NCBI GenBank assembly: GCA_039881045.1 | Contig: JAYWVB010000087.1 | Coordinates: 22,022 to 86,021, forward strand | Direction: 5' to 3' | DNA length: 64,000 bases | Origin: Chaetomium olivaceum | Lineage: Eukaryota > Ascomycota > Sordariomycetes > Sordariales > Chaetomiaceae | Part shown: positions 23,430 to 35,627 of the stretch, one piece after another | Layout of the letters: every line of letters starts with the position of its first letter | Numbering within the stretch: the first letter of the stretch is position 1 | The notes under the pieces: model-generated | Database searches by the model: none | What the model saw: the letters and a program-made list of their open reading frames with translations, nothing else | What the model was told of the DNA's origin: nothing | Program-made: the position numbers and the translations under genes

Positions 23430-26400
23430 AAGAATTAGGTTGCTTGGATGGCTTCCGGCTCCGGGTTGGGGTAAGGTGACGTGACCGTGACATTTCAACA
23501 ACCGACGACACGACTGAACATCATCATGACGAACAAGCGCCCCCGTGTGGTGAAACATACTCAGACAGAAATCCAATAGCAACGTCTGATCTATTCGTAC
23601 TAAGTATTATTGTTTTACTCAAGAGGGTTCTAGAAGTTCAGGCCCTGCATTACTGGCACTGGTCATCCACCAACGGTTGAGAGTCCGTCATACAAAGCCA
23701 TCTTCAACTTATAACAAGAAGAAAACAATGCGTGGTAGCGGATTCTACTCTATCCGCACATACTGAGGTATGACTGGACTGAGATGCGATGCTTCATCCA
23801 GCCTAAGCGTGCAGCCCGACTGCCTCACGCCTCCCACGCCGCGCTCGCACCGAGTTGAGGCATTTTAAACAACACCCAAATCTCAAACCTTGATGTTTTT
23901 TGCGTTCCCAAGAATTCTGGCTGGTAATAACCTCTCGGGAGCATCCAGTTTTGTACATTTTCACGCTTCGCAACCGCATTGGGCCCCCTTAACACAAATA
24001 GTCGTCTGTGAAGCTGACAGAGTCTGACGGGAGCTGACATCAGTGACATTTCTTGTTCGGCAACCGGCGGGATGCGATGCGTGACCGCGGCTCATAACGC
24101 ACAAAGTCTTCTTTTAATTTTCGGGGGGGCCAAAACGTTCTTGTCTGGACAGGTGGTGCACGAACTTGGTCGGAAACCATCGGTATTGGGGGCCGTGTGT
24201 GTGTGGAATCTGGATACATCTGCCGTCAGCACCAAGTGCGATGCATCTGCCACCGCAAGTCCGCAGCTGAAAGCGTATCATCCAGCAAAATTAGATACAG
24301 CAGAGGAAAAAGAACAAGTGTTTTTGGAATCCCCAATCCATGGTTTTGGAGATAACCCGTCAGCTCGGACCCGGACTATCCGAGCCCGTGGCTTGGGGCG
24401 GACGAACCCGCGACCCCCAAACCCCATCCGCTCCCGGCTGACAGATGCCGGTGATCATTGCGAGGGTCATGAGCGTGGCTATCCACCAACGGCAGCCAAA
24501 TGCAGCTTATATATCCGCCGTGTAAGGCTGAGCCTCGGGTGCCTACCCGCAAGACGTTGGGCTGGTCACGATGACCCGCGCCGCGGGAGAGCCGGGCGGT
24601 CCCGAGCCTCTTGCCAGGTATCGACCCGTACGATCGGGTTTCCCGTCGTCATACTCATCTGCAAGGTACTACACTCTGACACCAGGTGACGGATACCGGT
24701 ATGCAAGGTCGCGGCGTGTGGCCGGAAATGGTCCTCGGACCTGCTCGAACCGGTCCTAGCCTTATGTATCCCGCACCCATAGCCACCCTGTACTACAATG
24801 CGAGGCGGTGAGTTGCCTGTGTATGTTGTCAACGCAATGACGCCGGGAATGTTCTTGTTTTGTTTGATTTCCGAGAATCGTGCTTGGGAGGGTGTCGGTT
24901 TCGAGTGGTGCCCAGGTCTTGGGCCTCGATGACGTTACCTTCCTCTCGGACTTTTACAGCCGTTCGGAGCCACGAATACCTCAAGAACCGTCGCAAAATG
25001 TGTCCCAGAAGAGTTATCCAAGCGGCTTTCTATGCATGGCTCTTTAGAGTCGAGTTAGCCTCGTCCACTCCCCACGTCATAGACGCGAAACACCAACAGC
25101 CAGGATGATACTAATACGGACGCTTAGATGCAACATAGAAAATTGCATTCTCAGTAAAAGTGCCACTGGAGCAAACCGTATAGCTTACTCCTCGCCCAAG
25201 ATGCTTTGCATGACCACCTGTGTAAGCCAAACCGTGTAAATGGTGAAAAAAAGGGGGGGGTGGGGCTCGTTGGTAACCCCTTTTCACCCCCTTTCCACAC
25301 CACGACCCTTGACAGACTCTCCAAAAAAAGACTCCTTACAATTGTAAATAAGAAAAACACGCAAACATGCATAAACCTTAACAGACCGGCAGCCCGTGCC
25401 ATTGCAGAAGCGCTCCCATCCCTTTCCTCCCTCCCTCCCATAGCTCAACAACCCTGTAACTGACTTCCCAAGTTCCAACATGAACCCTTTGTCTTCACAA
25501 TACCCCCGGTTTAGTAATCAACAGTGTCTCCCACCATATTGACCTCAAGGACTTGGCGGCGGCGAAGGAGTACCCGGCGGTGGCCGAGGCGCCTGCGGGC
25601 CGGGGCGGGGATTCGGAGGCGGGGTGGGTGGTCGCGCCGGGGTGGGGAGCGTGTAGGGTCTCGGTTTCCCTCTCTCCGGGGGGGGGGGAATGGAAAAGCT
25701 TCTCTGGGATTGTGTGTCAGGCCATCGTCAAGGTTGAAGAGACTGTCATCGTCGTCGTTGTCTTCGTCGTCTTCGTTCATGGAGAAACAACGATGGTTGT
25801 GATGCCCTATGGCAAAAGGTAGGGGGAGAGGACAGAGCTCGAGGTGAGAGGTTCCCCGAAGAGTGATCATCTTGTCAGGGTGTTGGTGTGCGGACTTGGA
25901 GAAATAAAATGAATATGTGTATGTGGTTGCGTGTTTAGTGAGTGGGATGATGGAATGCAGGGGACTGAAGCTGCTAGGGGTGTGTATTGATGAGATTTGA
26001 CCTGAGGCAGCGCCCTCGCCGGCGTCTTATATGCCTTTTGCATCGTCGGCCGAACGTCCATGACCCAAAGACGAGCCAAACAACGTCAGTGTCAAGTCTT
26101 ACGGACAGCCGCGACCTGTAGCACAAAAGTCCGTGTAACGGTGACCGGAGTCACTTTCCAAGACACAGTGTGTCACATCGCGCGCTTGCGCGCTTGTGAA
26201 GACCGAGGAACAAAGGCGCCAGCGGCATGAAGGATCCGACTGAGCCCTACGGAGAGTGTATGAGAACATATGGACCCGGCATGTGGCGGTGACAGCCCCG
26301 GAGGTCCTCGGAACGCGGCGGTCATTGGAGGGGGTTACAATATCGGCCATGCGGCTTCGCGGCTACGGCAGTGAGAGCAGGATAGGGGCTTGCCTGCGTG

Positions 26401-28276
26401 ACCGGTGACGGATAAACAGTGACGTCGTCAACGGACTGAAAAGTTGGGGGCGACGGATTCTTCCTTAATCGGCAAAACCACAGATGAACGCGACACAGCC
26501 AACATATTCTGGTTGGTGAGAAACGGGTTGGTTTTGCTGGCGCGTGGCAGGACGAGGCTATGGTATGCGCAGTCCCGCTGTTGCCTATGACCCAGCAAGT
26601 GGTGGGAAATGGCGGAATAGCAAGAATTACCCTGCGCAGCTGCAAGTAAGCAACCTGCAGGGCAGGGAGTTTGGACTGGCGGTGATGTTGTATGAGCCTG
26701 CGCGGGATGTTGATCAGAATCCGGTAGTCCCGCGGCCCGGCTGCCAGGAGAACGGTCCTGTGTGACGACGGCTTCACCGACATACAACATGAGGAAACCA
26801 TGGAAGCTAGGGCGAGAGGCAAGACCCGCTTACGTCTCCGTCCAACTTCGTACCACGAGCGAGTTACCGGCGTGTTGGTGTTGGGGCCGGAGTGGGCCGG
26901 CCCAATAGCGAACCCGTTCTCTCCTACAGCTCCCTGCAGAGCTTCCGCATCTGCAAGTGGCCCGATCTGAGACTGCCGAGTCCCGCTCCACGGGAGCAAC
27001 TGCGGGTTGGGCTTGCTTGCATTGGCCCCCGCGGTTGCAACTGACCACCGATAGGGCTGACTGCGATGCTTGGCGGGTAATGAATTTGACCAACTCTCCT
27101 TTGTCGGCCTTGAGGGGTGTTAAGGTCAGGGGGACAGCCCCCGGGTCCAACGGTCGAAGGACCACAAGAGGCCAGATGTCGGCTGAGATTCCACAATCTG
27201 TCCAGCTGATCCTTGCTCCAAACCGTTGATGCCCCGACTCCTGGGAAATCTGACGTTAGCTTGCAGAATCGTTCTGGTGTTGAGGACCTCGCCCCGTAGC
27301 AGAACCTTAGGGAGGGAAACGCAATAGATAAGGAGGTGTGTCCTCGAGACAAATAAGGTAGGAGGCTGCCCGAAGGGTCCGGCGGTACTCACCGAAGCGT
27401 ATCACTGACTGCCACTGCCCTGCCGTCGAGCATCGCAACCGGGCATAGCACTTGTGTCTCGTACTGCGAGCCATGGAATGCTCCGCTCGCCGGCCGAGCC
27501 GTTTTGTGTTCATTTGATGTAATCGTAATCTATGCAATGCAATGTACCAGTTGCGTGGGGGCACAGCCCCCGCTTCCCCAACTACAGCAGTTAGAAGGTG
27601 TCAGTATGTCAGACATTTGGGTCGCCGGGCTGCTTGCCAAGTGATTCTTCAGCCGGCATTGCATCTTCACAATGCAAGGCGTCGCATTAGATCCTGTAAC
27701 ATGATCAAGTTCCGTGTAAGTCGTCCTTGACCGGCACGTGAGCACTTGTAACATCAACCCCGGCCCAGTGTAACCCGTGCCTTCATCAACATAGGGCTGA
27801 TTGCCGATGCTGACCCTCCATGGGGGCCGAAGGATTGGAGCACAGCTAGACATGTCTCGGACCCGACCACAAAGAATGCGGGGGACATGTGTCGCTGCAT
27901 GGCATGTTCCTAGGGCTGAAGGGACAAGAACCGGGGGCAGGGTTCGAGTGGGCCGAGTTTGACATGGAACTTGGTGTTTTGGAAACCAGCGAGCCGCAGC
28001 GAGTCAGTAGGAAGCAAAATGGGAGCCACAAAATTTTCCAGAACTCGAGCAACCCATTAAGTATGACGATTGCCGGCTAGCTTGGTGACAGAGACATCTG
28101 TTCATCTAAAACCCATTAGCCTAGCAACGCCGGATGACGAAACACACGTGCCAGGAAAGCCATCTGCTCCCTTTTCCATTGTCCATTCTTTTGTAACCCG
28201 ACCATTCGCCTTAAACGCCAACCGTTTTGAAAGCTCCCACCTAACCTAACCCCCCCCTCATCATGCATCATCATGC
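23430..28276. other. Gene-poor region of about 4.8 kb
   Basis: No convincing gene. There are many overlapping medium frames (for example plus 24072-24689 and minus 26322-26999) but none carries a family motif or splice structure. A G-run lies at about 25252-25261 and another at 25679-25689, with an acidic codon repeat near 25735-25780. This may be decayed repeat sequence plus the 3' flank of the RNPS1-like gene. Confidence 0.5.
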
Positions 28277-29415
28277 TCATCTCCGGTCCCGGCTGCGGCT
28301 GCGGCTGCGGCTACGGCTGCGGCTACGAGTTCTGCTCCGCCGGCCGTAACTTTCATAGCTATCGCGGCTAGGGCTTCTCCGCCGACCGTGACCACGGCCG
28401 CCCCTATGGTCTCGGCCTCCGCGGCCCGCTGGTGTCCGCGAGGGGGATCTCGATGTGTAAGACGCCGACCGGGATCGGTAGCGGCGAGTGCCACTGGCTG
28501 CGGGTGACCGAGACCGTGACGCGGATCGGGGACGATAGACGTCGGAACGATGTCCGTAACGGCCTGAGCCACCGGCAGCTGGTGACCGCCGACCTCGACC
28601 GGCCGACGGCCCGCCACCAGAGGGTCCAAGGACGGACCTGACATTGGCCGGGGGACCGCGGGGCCCACGGCGAGCTACCGGAGGTGAGGGCGAGACTTTG
28701 CGGCGGGGGAGAACAATCGATACGTTGATGACACTGCCGTCGAGTTGGGCTTCGTGCATGTGCGTGATGGCAGCCTGCGCATCGGCCTCGGTGTAGTAGA
28801 GGATGTAGGCTGTGCCACGATTTGTGCCGGCTGCCGTAGATGGTTAGGATCACTTTGTAACGGGGTACCTAGGAGGGAAGGCGGCGGCGTCGCAGGATAC
28901 GACTCACATTGTCTGTTGACTGGAAGATCAAGATCGTCAATGTTGCCGTACTGGCCGAAGATCTCGTAGAGGTGGTCTTCGTTGACATTCTTCGTCAGTC
29001 GCTCGACAACAATCTGCACAGTTTCCAGTTAGTCGACTGAATTGTTGCAACTCGAGCAAGCTGGATATTTCGAAGAAACTGGAATGCTTGCCTTTGTAGA
29101 CGACTTCTCCAAAGGACTCTCGCTACGGGTCCTGCTGCGAGAATGGGTCCCATCCCGACTGTAGCTTCGGCCACGCGAGTCACTCCGGGAGCGAGTACGA
29201 CTGCGGCTTGGTGTGCGGCTCGCGGTGCGACCGCGGCTGTAGCTGCGACTACGGTATTTCGGGGAGCGGACATGACCGTCCCGGTCGTCGGAACGGCGGC
29301 GGCCCATCGGCGAAGGTGAGCGGGAATGGTGCGAGTACGGTGTTCGGGATCGGGAACGGGAACGGGAGGGCTCGTCGAGAGCCATGGGCTCGGTTTCCCT
29401 GACGGGAGAATCCAT
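28277..29415 (-). CDS. RNPS1-like RRM/SR protein (exon-junction/ASAP splicing factor)
   Basis: 327 residues in three exons: 29415-29092, 29013-28908 and 28830-28277. The N-terminal third is an RS domain (SRSRSRSRTPYSHHSRSPSP). The single RRM begins 'IVVERLTKNVNEDHLYEIFG' (RNP2-like), has 'RGTAYILYYTEADAQAAI' (RNP1 region) and ends 'VINVSIVLPRR'. A second Arg/Ser/Gly-rich tail follows. This layout and the RRM wording match RNPS1 homologues, which act in exon-junction/ASAP complexes during splicing and mRNA surveillance. The first intron (29014-29091) starts AAG|GCAAGC and ends TGCAG with branch ACTAAC, so it is a GC-AG intron. The second (28831-28907) is GTGAGT...CAG. Nuclear location is inferred from the RS domains. 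Confidence 0.9.
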
Positions 29416-30590
29416 GGTTGCGTGGAAGGTAGCACAACTAGCGTGGCGAGCGAATCAAACGATGCCGGAGGAAGGTGGGCTTGAGGGTTGGAAGCCGCAA
29501 CTGATTCAGCTCTGGCGCGCTTGCTCGATGCACGCAGAAAGCAGACAGAAAGACGCGGTACTGCGATAAACACGTGATTGGACAGCGGAATCAGTCCGCC
29601 CCACCTGCCCGTTTTGAGCAGTCCGTTTGCGTCATCCTCTTGGCATCGATTTCAGGGCCCTGAACCGAAAGGCAGGGAGAAAACAAAATCATCACTTTCC
29701 CAAACTCAAAACGGCACACAGGCAGATGCCTGCTCGTAGAGAAGAAGGGACCAAGCTGGTGGACAGATAACAACAGCTGTTATGAGGCCCACCAGTCGGC
29801 AACTAGGATACTAAGCATAATTCCCAGCGGAAATGTTGGAAGTGCACCCGATGGGTGAGTTGGAGGACGCCGGCTCATGGTCGGTCGACTTGGTCAAGTG
29901 GTGATGGTGTTGGCATCCGAAATAAGATCCAAAGAACCGTAACATTTTATGTACGAAGTATTTTATACACAGCATTACAAGCTTTCTTTGCTCTAGAAGT
30001 CTAGGGACCTGAGAGTTGAAATGTTCTATCCGTCCTCCCGGTTTCCTTAGCATCCGATCTACCAAGAAAGTGTTTTTAGGGGGATCCCAGCACCGCTTCT
30101 TACCCCTGGGCCTACATCCACGGTGTTCCCTTGCACTATACATTTAGCAACTTGGGACGTCAAAAAGAGGTGTTCTTACTCTGAGGCAATGACGGCAGCA
30201 CATGGGCAAGATTCAAGCTTCCAGTCCCTGCATTTTCGCGACATCCTGCATCGCTGAGCTGGGCCGTCCTCCCACTTTTCGCTACGTCACGGCCTGACCC
30301 TCATTGGATGAACACCCAAACACCAACTTGGTAGCCTCCAGTAATTCGACACTCGATGGCCTCGCGCTTGACGTCATGTCATTGATCACCAACGCTACGG
30401 TAAAATCAAGTTTGCTAATTTAGAAGAATGATGATAATGGAGAAGAAAGAAACTCAAATAGAGTTGGTTTTCCCCCTGGGCAGACTCAAATGTGATCCAC
30501 AACTTACCCCTTACTTACACAACTGAAAGCGTATCTCAACCGTAAGGTACCTAACTTGAACCAACACACCATACTATCCAATACTACAAC
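29416..30590. other. Divergent promoter region
   Basis: About 1.2 kb between the RNPS1-like gene (minus) and the coiled-coil gene (plus). No gene was recognised; the region near 29900-30150 is AT-richer. Confidence 0.5.
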
Positions 30591-31184
30591 ATGGGTCTCT
30601 TCTCTCGCCACGAACCAGTCCAAGAGCCGGCGCCCCAGCGCCAGCCTGTCTATGAAGAGCCGCCCAGGAGACACGGCCTCTTCGGAAGCAAACACCACTC
30701 CCCCACCCGCGCACCCACCAACGCCACCCACAGCACGCGGAGCAGTACCACAACCTCCTCTCCCGACCGCAGCACCGGGGGCGGTGGCATCTTCCGCCGG
30801 TCCACCGATGCCAGCCACAACCCCAGCATGAACAGCAATCAGCGCACTGGCGGCGGCGGCGGCCTGCTCCACAAAGCCTTCGGTAACCGTGAGGAGATGG
30901 ACCCCAGCATCGTGCAGGCGCGTGAGCGCCTCATGGGCGCCGAGGCCGCCGAGATGGAGGCGGACCGCGCCCTGATCGCCGCCCGCGAGAGCGCCCGCGA
31001 GGCCCGTGAGCACGTCCGAATGTTGGAGCTCGAGGCCAAGGAGGAGGCGCGGCGTGCTAAGATCAAGGAGCGCCATGCTAAGGAGTTTTCAAAGAGGGGG
31101 AAGATGCTCGGACGTAAGTTCACCGTTGGTTGAGTGTTTGTGATTGGTTAGTTGCTAACGCGGTGTGTAGGTCACGACTATTGA
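30591..31184 (+). CDS. Small conserved fungal coiled-coil protein
   Basis: 178 residues from exons 30591-31113 and 31171-31184. The 57-bp intron (GTAAGT, branch GCTAAC, TGTGTAG) lets the protein end '...KRGKMLGRHDY', whereas reading through gives an unlikely '...GRKFTVG'. The N-terminus MGLFSRHEP is followed by Ser/Thr/Pro-rich low-complexity sequence and a Gly run. Residues from about 95 on form a charged, Ala/Glu/Arg-rich helix ('AAEMEADRALIAARESAREAREHVRMLELEAKEEARR') that should be a coiled coil. Short filamentous-fungal proteins with a similar start and a C-terminal 'GRHD' ending are known only as hypothetical. The function is not known. Confidence 0.8.
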
Positions 31185-31709
31185 TCGGAGCTGCGGATGG
31201 CATTCCGATTTCCTCGAAACACCATTTGATTGATTCGTCGTTTCGAATGGACGTCTCACAGCTTTGAAACTGCCTTTGGCTTCTTTCCTTTGAATTGTAC
31301 ACTACTGTAATATGTGGCTTTTAGCAATATACCACCAGCGCGTTTCTTGGCTTCATCTAGAAGAAATCAAAATCATTCCGCGTGAAGACTGGGTCTAACT
31401 TCAATGCGAGTTTGGCCGGACGACGCGAGCCAACCCTACAGATGAACAATCCCTCCTCGGTGATTGGGAACGAATTGAGATGCGTGAATACGGAATACCT
31501 TTCCCGTTAGTAAATGTATGCATACAACTACGTGGGACCGTCCTCTGGTCAATATATCTCCTCGCATGTCTACAAGTATCTGAGGTGGTTCCTTGACCGC
31601 GTGAGGGTCTGATGGCAGAGAGGCAGGTGGGGCTGTGGGGTTTGTGAGAAGCCGCGACAGGCGTTGCGGGGTCGATTGACGCGTCGAGATCAATAACCAA
31701 CTCCCCGCA
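31185..31709. other. Intergenic region
   Basis: About 520 bp between the coiled-coil and PD-(D/E)XK-like genes. Nothing was recognised. Confidence 0.5.
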
Positions 31710-33340
31710 GTGCCGCCCTGCTCGCGACATGGCCCGCTGTTGGGCCTAACGCAAATGTATAACAAGCCCGAGGAGATTGCTGGCTGGGTGCTGCAGTCGG
31801 AATCCCACGCTGGTGGCTCTGACGGGGTATGGAGCGGCCTCGGGCCGTCATCTAAGAACGATATCGCGACACCGCCTCTCTCGACTCCGCGCAGCTCATC
31901 GTCAAAAAAGCGGAAACTCGACCGAGACCCAACTCGCGACGCCGAGTCTGCCCACGATGGGGACGTTGACGCCACCCCCCGATCGAGTCGGTCAGCCATC
32001 GTCCCCTTCCATATCCCAACCCCAGTCCTCCCGCGCCCCACAACGCTGGTCTCGGCCCTTCAATCCGCTTCCGCTTCGGCCTCCGTGTCTCCCTCTGCCT
32101 CGAGTTCGGTCACGGACACCAACCATTCCAGTGGCCGTCTAGCTCGCAAATCTCGAGGCCGCTCAGCCAGTCCGGTCAAGAACATTGTCGGTTTGCAACG
32201 TCTGGAAAAGCCGATATTATTTGGGTCCCTGCACGACAACGCCGAGGAGGGGCAGTTGCCCGACGACGTCAAGCAGTTATACAGCGATATCTGGGTGGTC
32301 GTAAGCACCCAAGGCATTTATCCCGCCGAGGTACGGGATGAAATCGTCCGTCTGAATCGCAAGACCCCTCCATACCAATTCCGCCAGCCAGAGGAGTGGC
32401 CAGGAAGGTCACCGCACGATCAACACTCGGCGGACCCCTTTTTCGACCTCCTCCCCACCTGGGCCTTTCCCCAAGCCGCCAACCATCCATCCGTGACCCC
32501 AACGAGGCTTGCCCGCGCCGAGTTCCATCACGTTCGCCATCTTGAGAGTGTAGCTCGAGAGTGTTGGACGCGGGGGAAAAGCGAGGCCTCGTGGAACTCC
32601 AACGTCCACGAACCGCTCCTAGCCTTGGCACTATGGAGATACCACGATACTGTCGCCATCGAGAACGCGACATCTGCGAGGATTCTGCCCGCTTTCATCC
32701 CGGCACTTCCTACGGGCGAGGCCGTCGAGGGCAAGATGGTTGACTTCGTGCTTTCTCCTATTCTGCTGGCCAATACCTTCGCCCCGCCAGGCGCCGCCCG
32801 CGAGGATACGGGCGCTGCTATCGCTGCTGCCATCCAGAACAAACTTGCCGCTCAGCCGTCGGCCGGATCCTGCGACCTCGGCATCAATCAGACCGATTAT
32901 TCCCCCCTACTGCGCGACCCCATCGCAGTCACGATTGAGACTAAGATTGGCGGTGCCAGCTCTGAGGAGGGTCGGCTTCAACTGGGCATCTGGACAGCCG
33001 CATGGCACGCACGCATGTCCGCGCTAGGTGTTGGCGGAGGGGAGCAAGGCCCCTTGTTGCCAACACTGCCTCTGATCCTCACACACGACCACGCGTGGTC
33101 GCTCTATTTCGCTGCCGACCGCGGCTATATGATGGTGAGTCATGCGCCTCGCTTTTGGGTGTTGCGTTGAGGTTGACCGGCTGACAAAACCAATAGGAGA
33201 TACTCGGCGGCATGCATATTGGCACGACAGATACAGTCCAGGGCATCTACCAACTGCTTGCGGTTCTCCGGTTACTAGGTGAGTGGGTAGATACTACGTT
33301 CCGGGAATGGGTCGGCAACGCCTTCTCCCCGCACTCGTAA
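31710..33340 (+). CDS. PD-(D/E)XK nuclease-like domain protein, paralogue 1 (motifs intact)
   Basis: 522 residues from exons 31710-33134 and 33197-33340, with a 62-bp phase-0 GTGAGT...TAG intron. The N-terminal 150 residues are Ser-rich with 'SKKRKLDRD', a likely nuclear signal. The domain then shows 'LPDDVKQLYSDIWVVV', 'SWNSNVHEPLLALAL', 'KMVDFVLSP' (catalytic Asp near residue 345), 'PIAVTIETKIGG' (E-x-K near 409) and 'GRLQLGIWTAAW', ending 'FREWVGNAFSPHS'. This pattern is typical of a fungal-specific PD-(D/E)XK family (PDDEXK_12 in Pfam, from memory). Members are multi-copy in filamentous ascomycetes and their substrate is unknown. A second possible start is MYNKPEEIAGWVL at 31755. Unlike paralogue 2, no frame break occurs and the metal-binding residues are present. 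Confidence 0.85.
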
Positions 33341-34188
33341 ACGCTTGAAGAAAAGAGTGCTAAGTTACCTTTTCTACGGCGAAAATGCGTTTCGGTAATC
33401 CGAGGATTTTCAAAGATACCGCAAGGCTGGCCCGTCTGGAACCTCGAGACCGGAAAGGGCCTTTTTGTTTTGGTCAAGACGCACCGTCGCGACCAATATT
33501 TAGATTGGTCTATGTCATACTCACTTGAAGACCATTAACCCTGGGGGTACCGTGCAGTATGTTAATTACGCCCTTAAACTATATACAAGGCAGAAGTGAT
33601 AGACTGGAAGCCATGAACCATTCGGAGGGGTGTCAGGCCATGGGCTCACACGAGTTGTCGTCCGGTCTGTCCGAAGCACGACGGGCTGGTGCTTCACCCA
33701 GTCTTTTTCGTTCCCAAAGTTTTTGAATTGGGCAGGCTCCTCGTACCCCCGGGGCGCCTAATGCTGACCCTTACGGCAACTACGAGCCCGGCTTTCGACG
33801 CCGCATACGTCTCTTCCCTTCCCTTGTGGCCGGCCACGTTGTGAGGTACACGGGAATGGTTCGGTTGGCCTCAAGAAAATGGACAACGCGGCGTGGACGT
33901 GTGCAATATAGGCATGTCTCGCTAGGCTCTTAAGAGCTGGGCACATACAAAGGAACTTGATATACAGAAAAGCACTTTTTCTTTAGAATTTAACCCACTC
34001 TACATAGCTACTCTACTTCGTTCAACACAAGCACTTTTACCTCAAAACTTCCCACTATCAAAACCTCCCCAAAGTGTGACAGGACCATTTTCGGGCTTTC
34101 GGGGCAAGAGCAATCATATATTCAGTGTTTACTCTTCAACCTTATTCTCTGCTCCAGTATCGTAACACACCCACACCGCCCTGGAACT
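33341..34188. other. Intergenic region, convergent
   Basis: About 850 bp between the 3' ends of two facing genes. No gene was seen. Confidence 0.5.
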
Positions 34189-34720
34189 TCAAACCAGAGC
34201 CATCACCCCCGCCACACCCACCATCGCCGCAGCAACCCCCTTCACCAACTGCTCCGTACCCGCCGGACCACCCTCGGCGCCACTAACCCTCTGCCCATTG
34301 ACACACACGCACTTCGGGCAATGCTTCTCGGCGCGCAGGATGTTGAGCTCGTCGATCTCCTTGGCGCTCTTGCTGCAGTCGCACCTCAGCTTGCCCCGTT
34401 TGCAGGTGTGGATTTTGCGTTGGACGGTGTCGAAAGATTCCTCCGTGTCCGTGTCCGTGTCCGCGTCCGCGTCAGGGGTTGGATTGGCGTTCGCGTGCTC
34501 TGGGACGGCTGTGGCTGTGGCTGTGGCCGTGACTGTGGTGTCTCCGGAATAGAGGGTATGATGGGAGATGCTGGCAGCTGCTGGGGCGCCGGTGCTGGTC
34601 GAGGGGACTTTACTGGTGGCGGCGTTGTCCGGGGTGAGGGTGTGGGCCCGTGTTGGCTGCCAGGGCCCCAGTCACTCCGAGGAGAACGGCCGGGAAGATG
34701 GCGGGAGCAACGTGGACCAT
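34189..34720 (-). CDS. Small secreted Ser/Thr/Ala-rich, Cys-containing protein, probably GPI-anchored
   Basis: The start at 34720 gives a signal peptide (MVHVAPAIFPAVLLGVTGALAA). The frame then stops early, but one base fewer in the run near 34637-34650 opens a coherent ~176-residue protein ending at TGA 34189-34191. It has a Thr/Ala-rich stalk (TVTATATATA), an Asp/Thr repeat from hexamer codons, and a Cys cluster 'HTCKRGKLRCDCSKSAKEID...EKHCPKCVCVNG'. A hydrophobic C-terminus 'LVKGVAAAMVGVAGVMALV' is typical of GPI attachment. A TATA box and pyrimidine-rich leader precede it. The role is unknown; a cell-surface or wall location is inferred. The frame break could be an assembly error or a real lesion. 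Confidence 0.6.
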
Positions 34721-35627
34721 TTTGATAGGTAGTGATTCCGGTGGTATTTGATGATGGTAGTTTTGTAAAGAGACCCTGGGGTGTATGATACCCAAGGATG
34801 ACAAGTGTAGAAGGTTGTGTTGAGTACTGATGTTGATAGCGAGGAGGTACAGTTGAGAGGCCAGTTCGTAGGTTATATAGCCACGCATGCTTTGTTTGAT
34901 GGCAGGGTGAGATGGCTGTCGTGGTGTTTGTTGAACATTGCATGGCTCACAATGGATGACCAGCTCTGACTCAAAGACTGCTGGTCTTGATACGTGATCA
35001 CTGATCCGTGTCACCTGGCAAAGAATCATGAAACGGTGCATCCATCAGCCAGATGATCGTCGTCGCCCTCAGTTTGCGAGATAGTGTGCTGGATAGAAGA
35101 AGTATTGTGAGTTATAACCTGGTTTTCCGGGAAAGTCGAGTCAGTGCCCCCGATATTGTCAGCCCTCGCAACGTGGGGCGAAGGGGGGTTGGCCGCCTGT
35201 GTTGACAAGATCGCCCCGTTCTCATCGCTATTAGCCTCCACCGACTTGGCTGGTACCAACATGACCATGTTGGTTGTTCCACTCTTTAGAAATGTGACTT
35301 GCTATGAAAGAAGGTGGTTGATTGTGGGGAGAAGCTGGTAGAACCCAGGTTTCTATGATGGTGACCTTGAAGCTCGCTTCTTTGTCCGCGGCCGAAGCAC
35401 GGGCTGGCCACACAGCAGCAGCCATGCTCCAAGTCCGGACAAAGAATGTAGGAACTATACGCACAATGCTTGCCTATGCCATCACTTAGTATTGTTGGGG
35501 TTTGGAAAAGAAACCTGAAGTCTTGATGTTATCCCCACCCAGACGCCAAGGCAGTGTCGTGACTGTCCCTCCTAGCCCGGGTATGAGATAGTAGAGATAG
35601 TAGAAAGAGACACTCGTAACATATTAC
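34721..35627. other. Intergenic region with promoter of the small secreted protein
   Basis: About 900 bp. Apart from the TATA box at 34873 and the leader sequence, nothing was recognised. Confidence 0.5.
34873..34879 (-). promoter_or_regulatory. TATA box of the small secreted protein gene
   Basis: The minus strand reads CTATATAACC about 155 bases before the ATG, followed by a CT/CA-rich leader typical of strongly expressed fungal genes. Confidence 0.5.

Noticed and set aside
24072..24689. 205-codon plus frame
   Set aside because: No domain, no conserved-looking segments and no promoter or intron support.
25511..25870. Acidic/Pro-Arg-rich minus frame
   Set aside because: Low-complexity repeat (acidic codon run plus G/C-rich stretch) explains the open frame.
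26322..27352. Overlapping minus frames of 225 and 142 codons
   Set aside because: No motif; the opposite strand is equally open in places. Could be decayed repeat sequence, but nothing identifies it.
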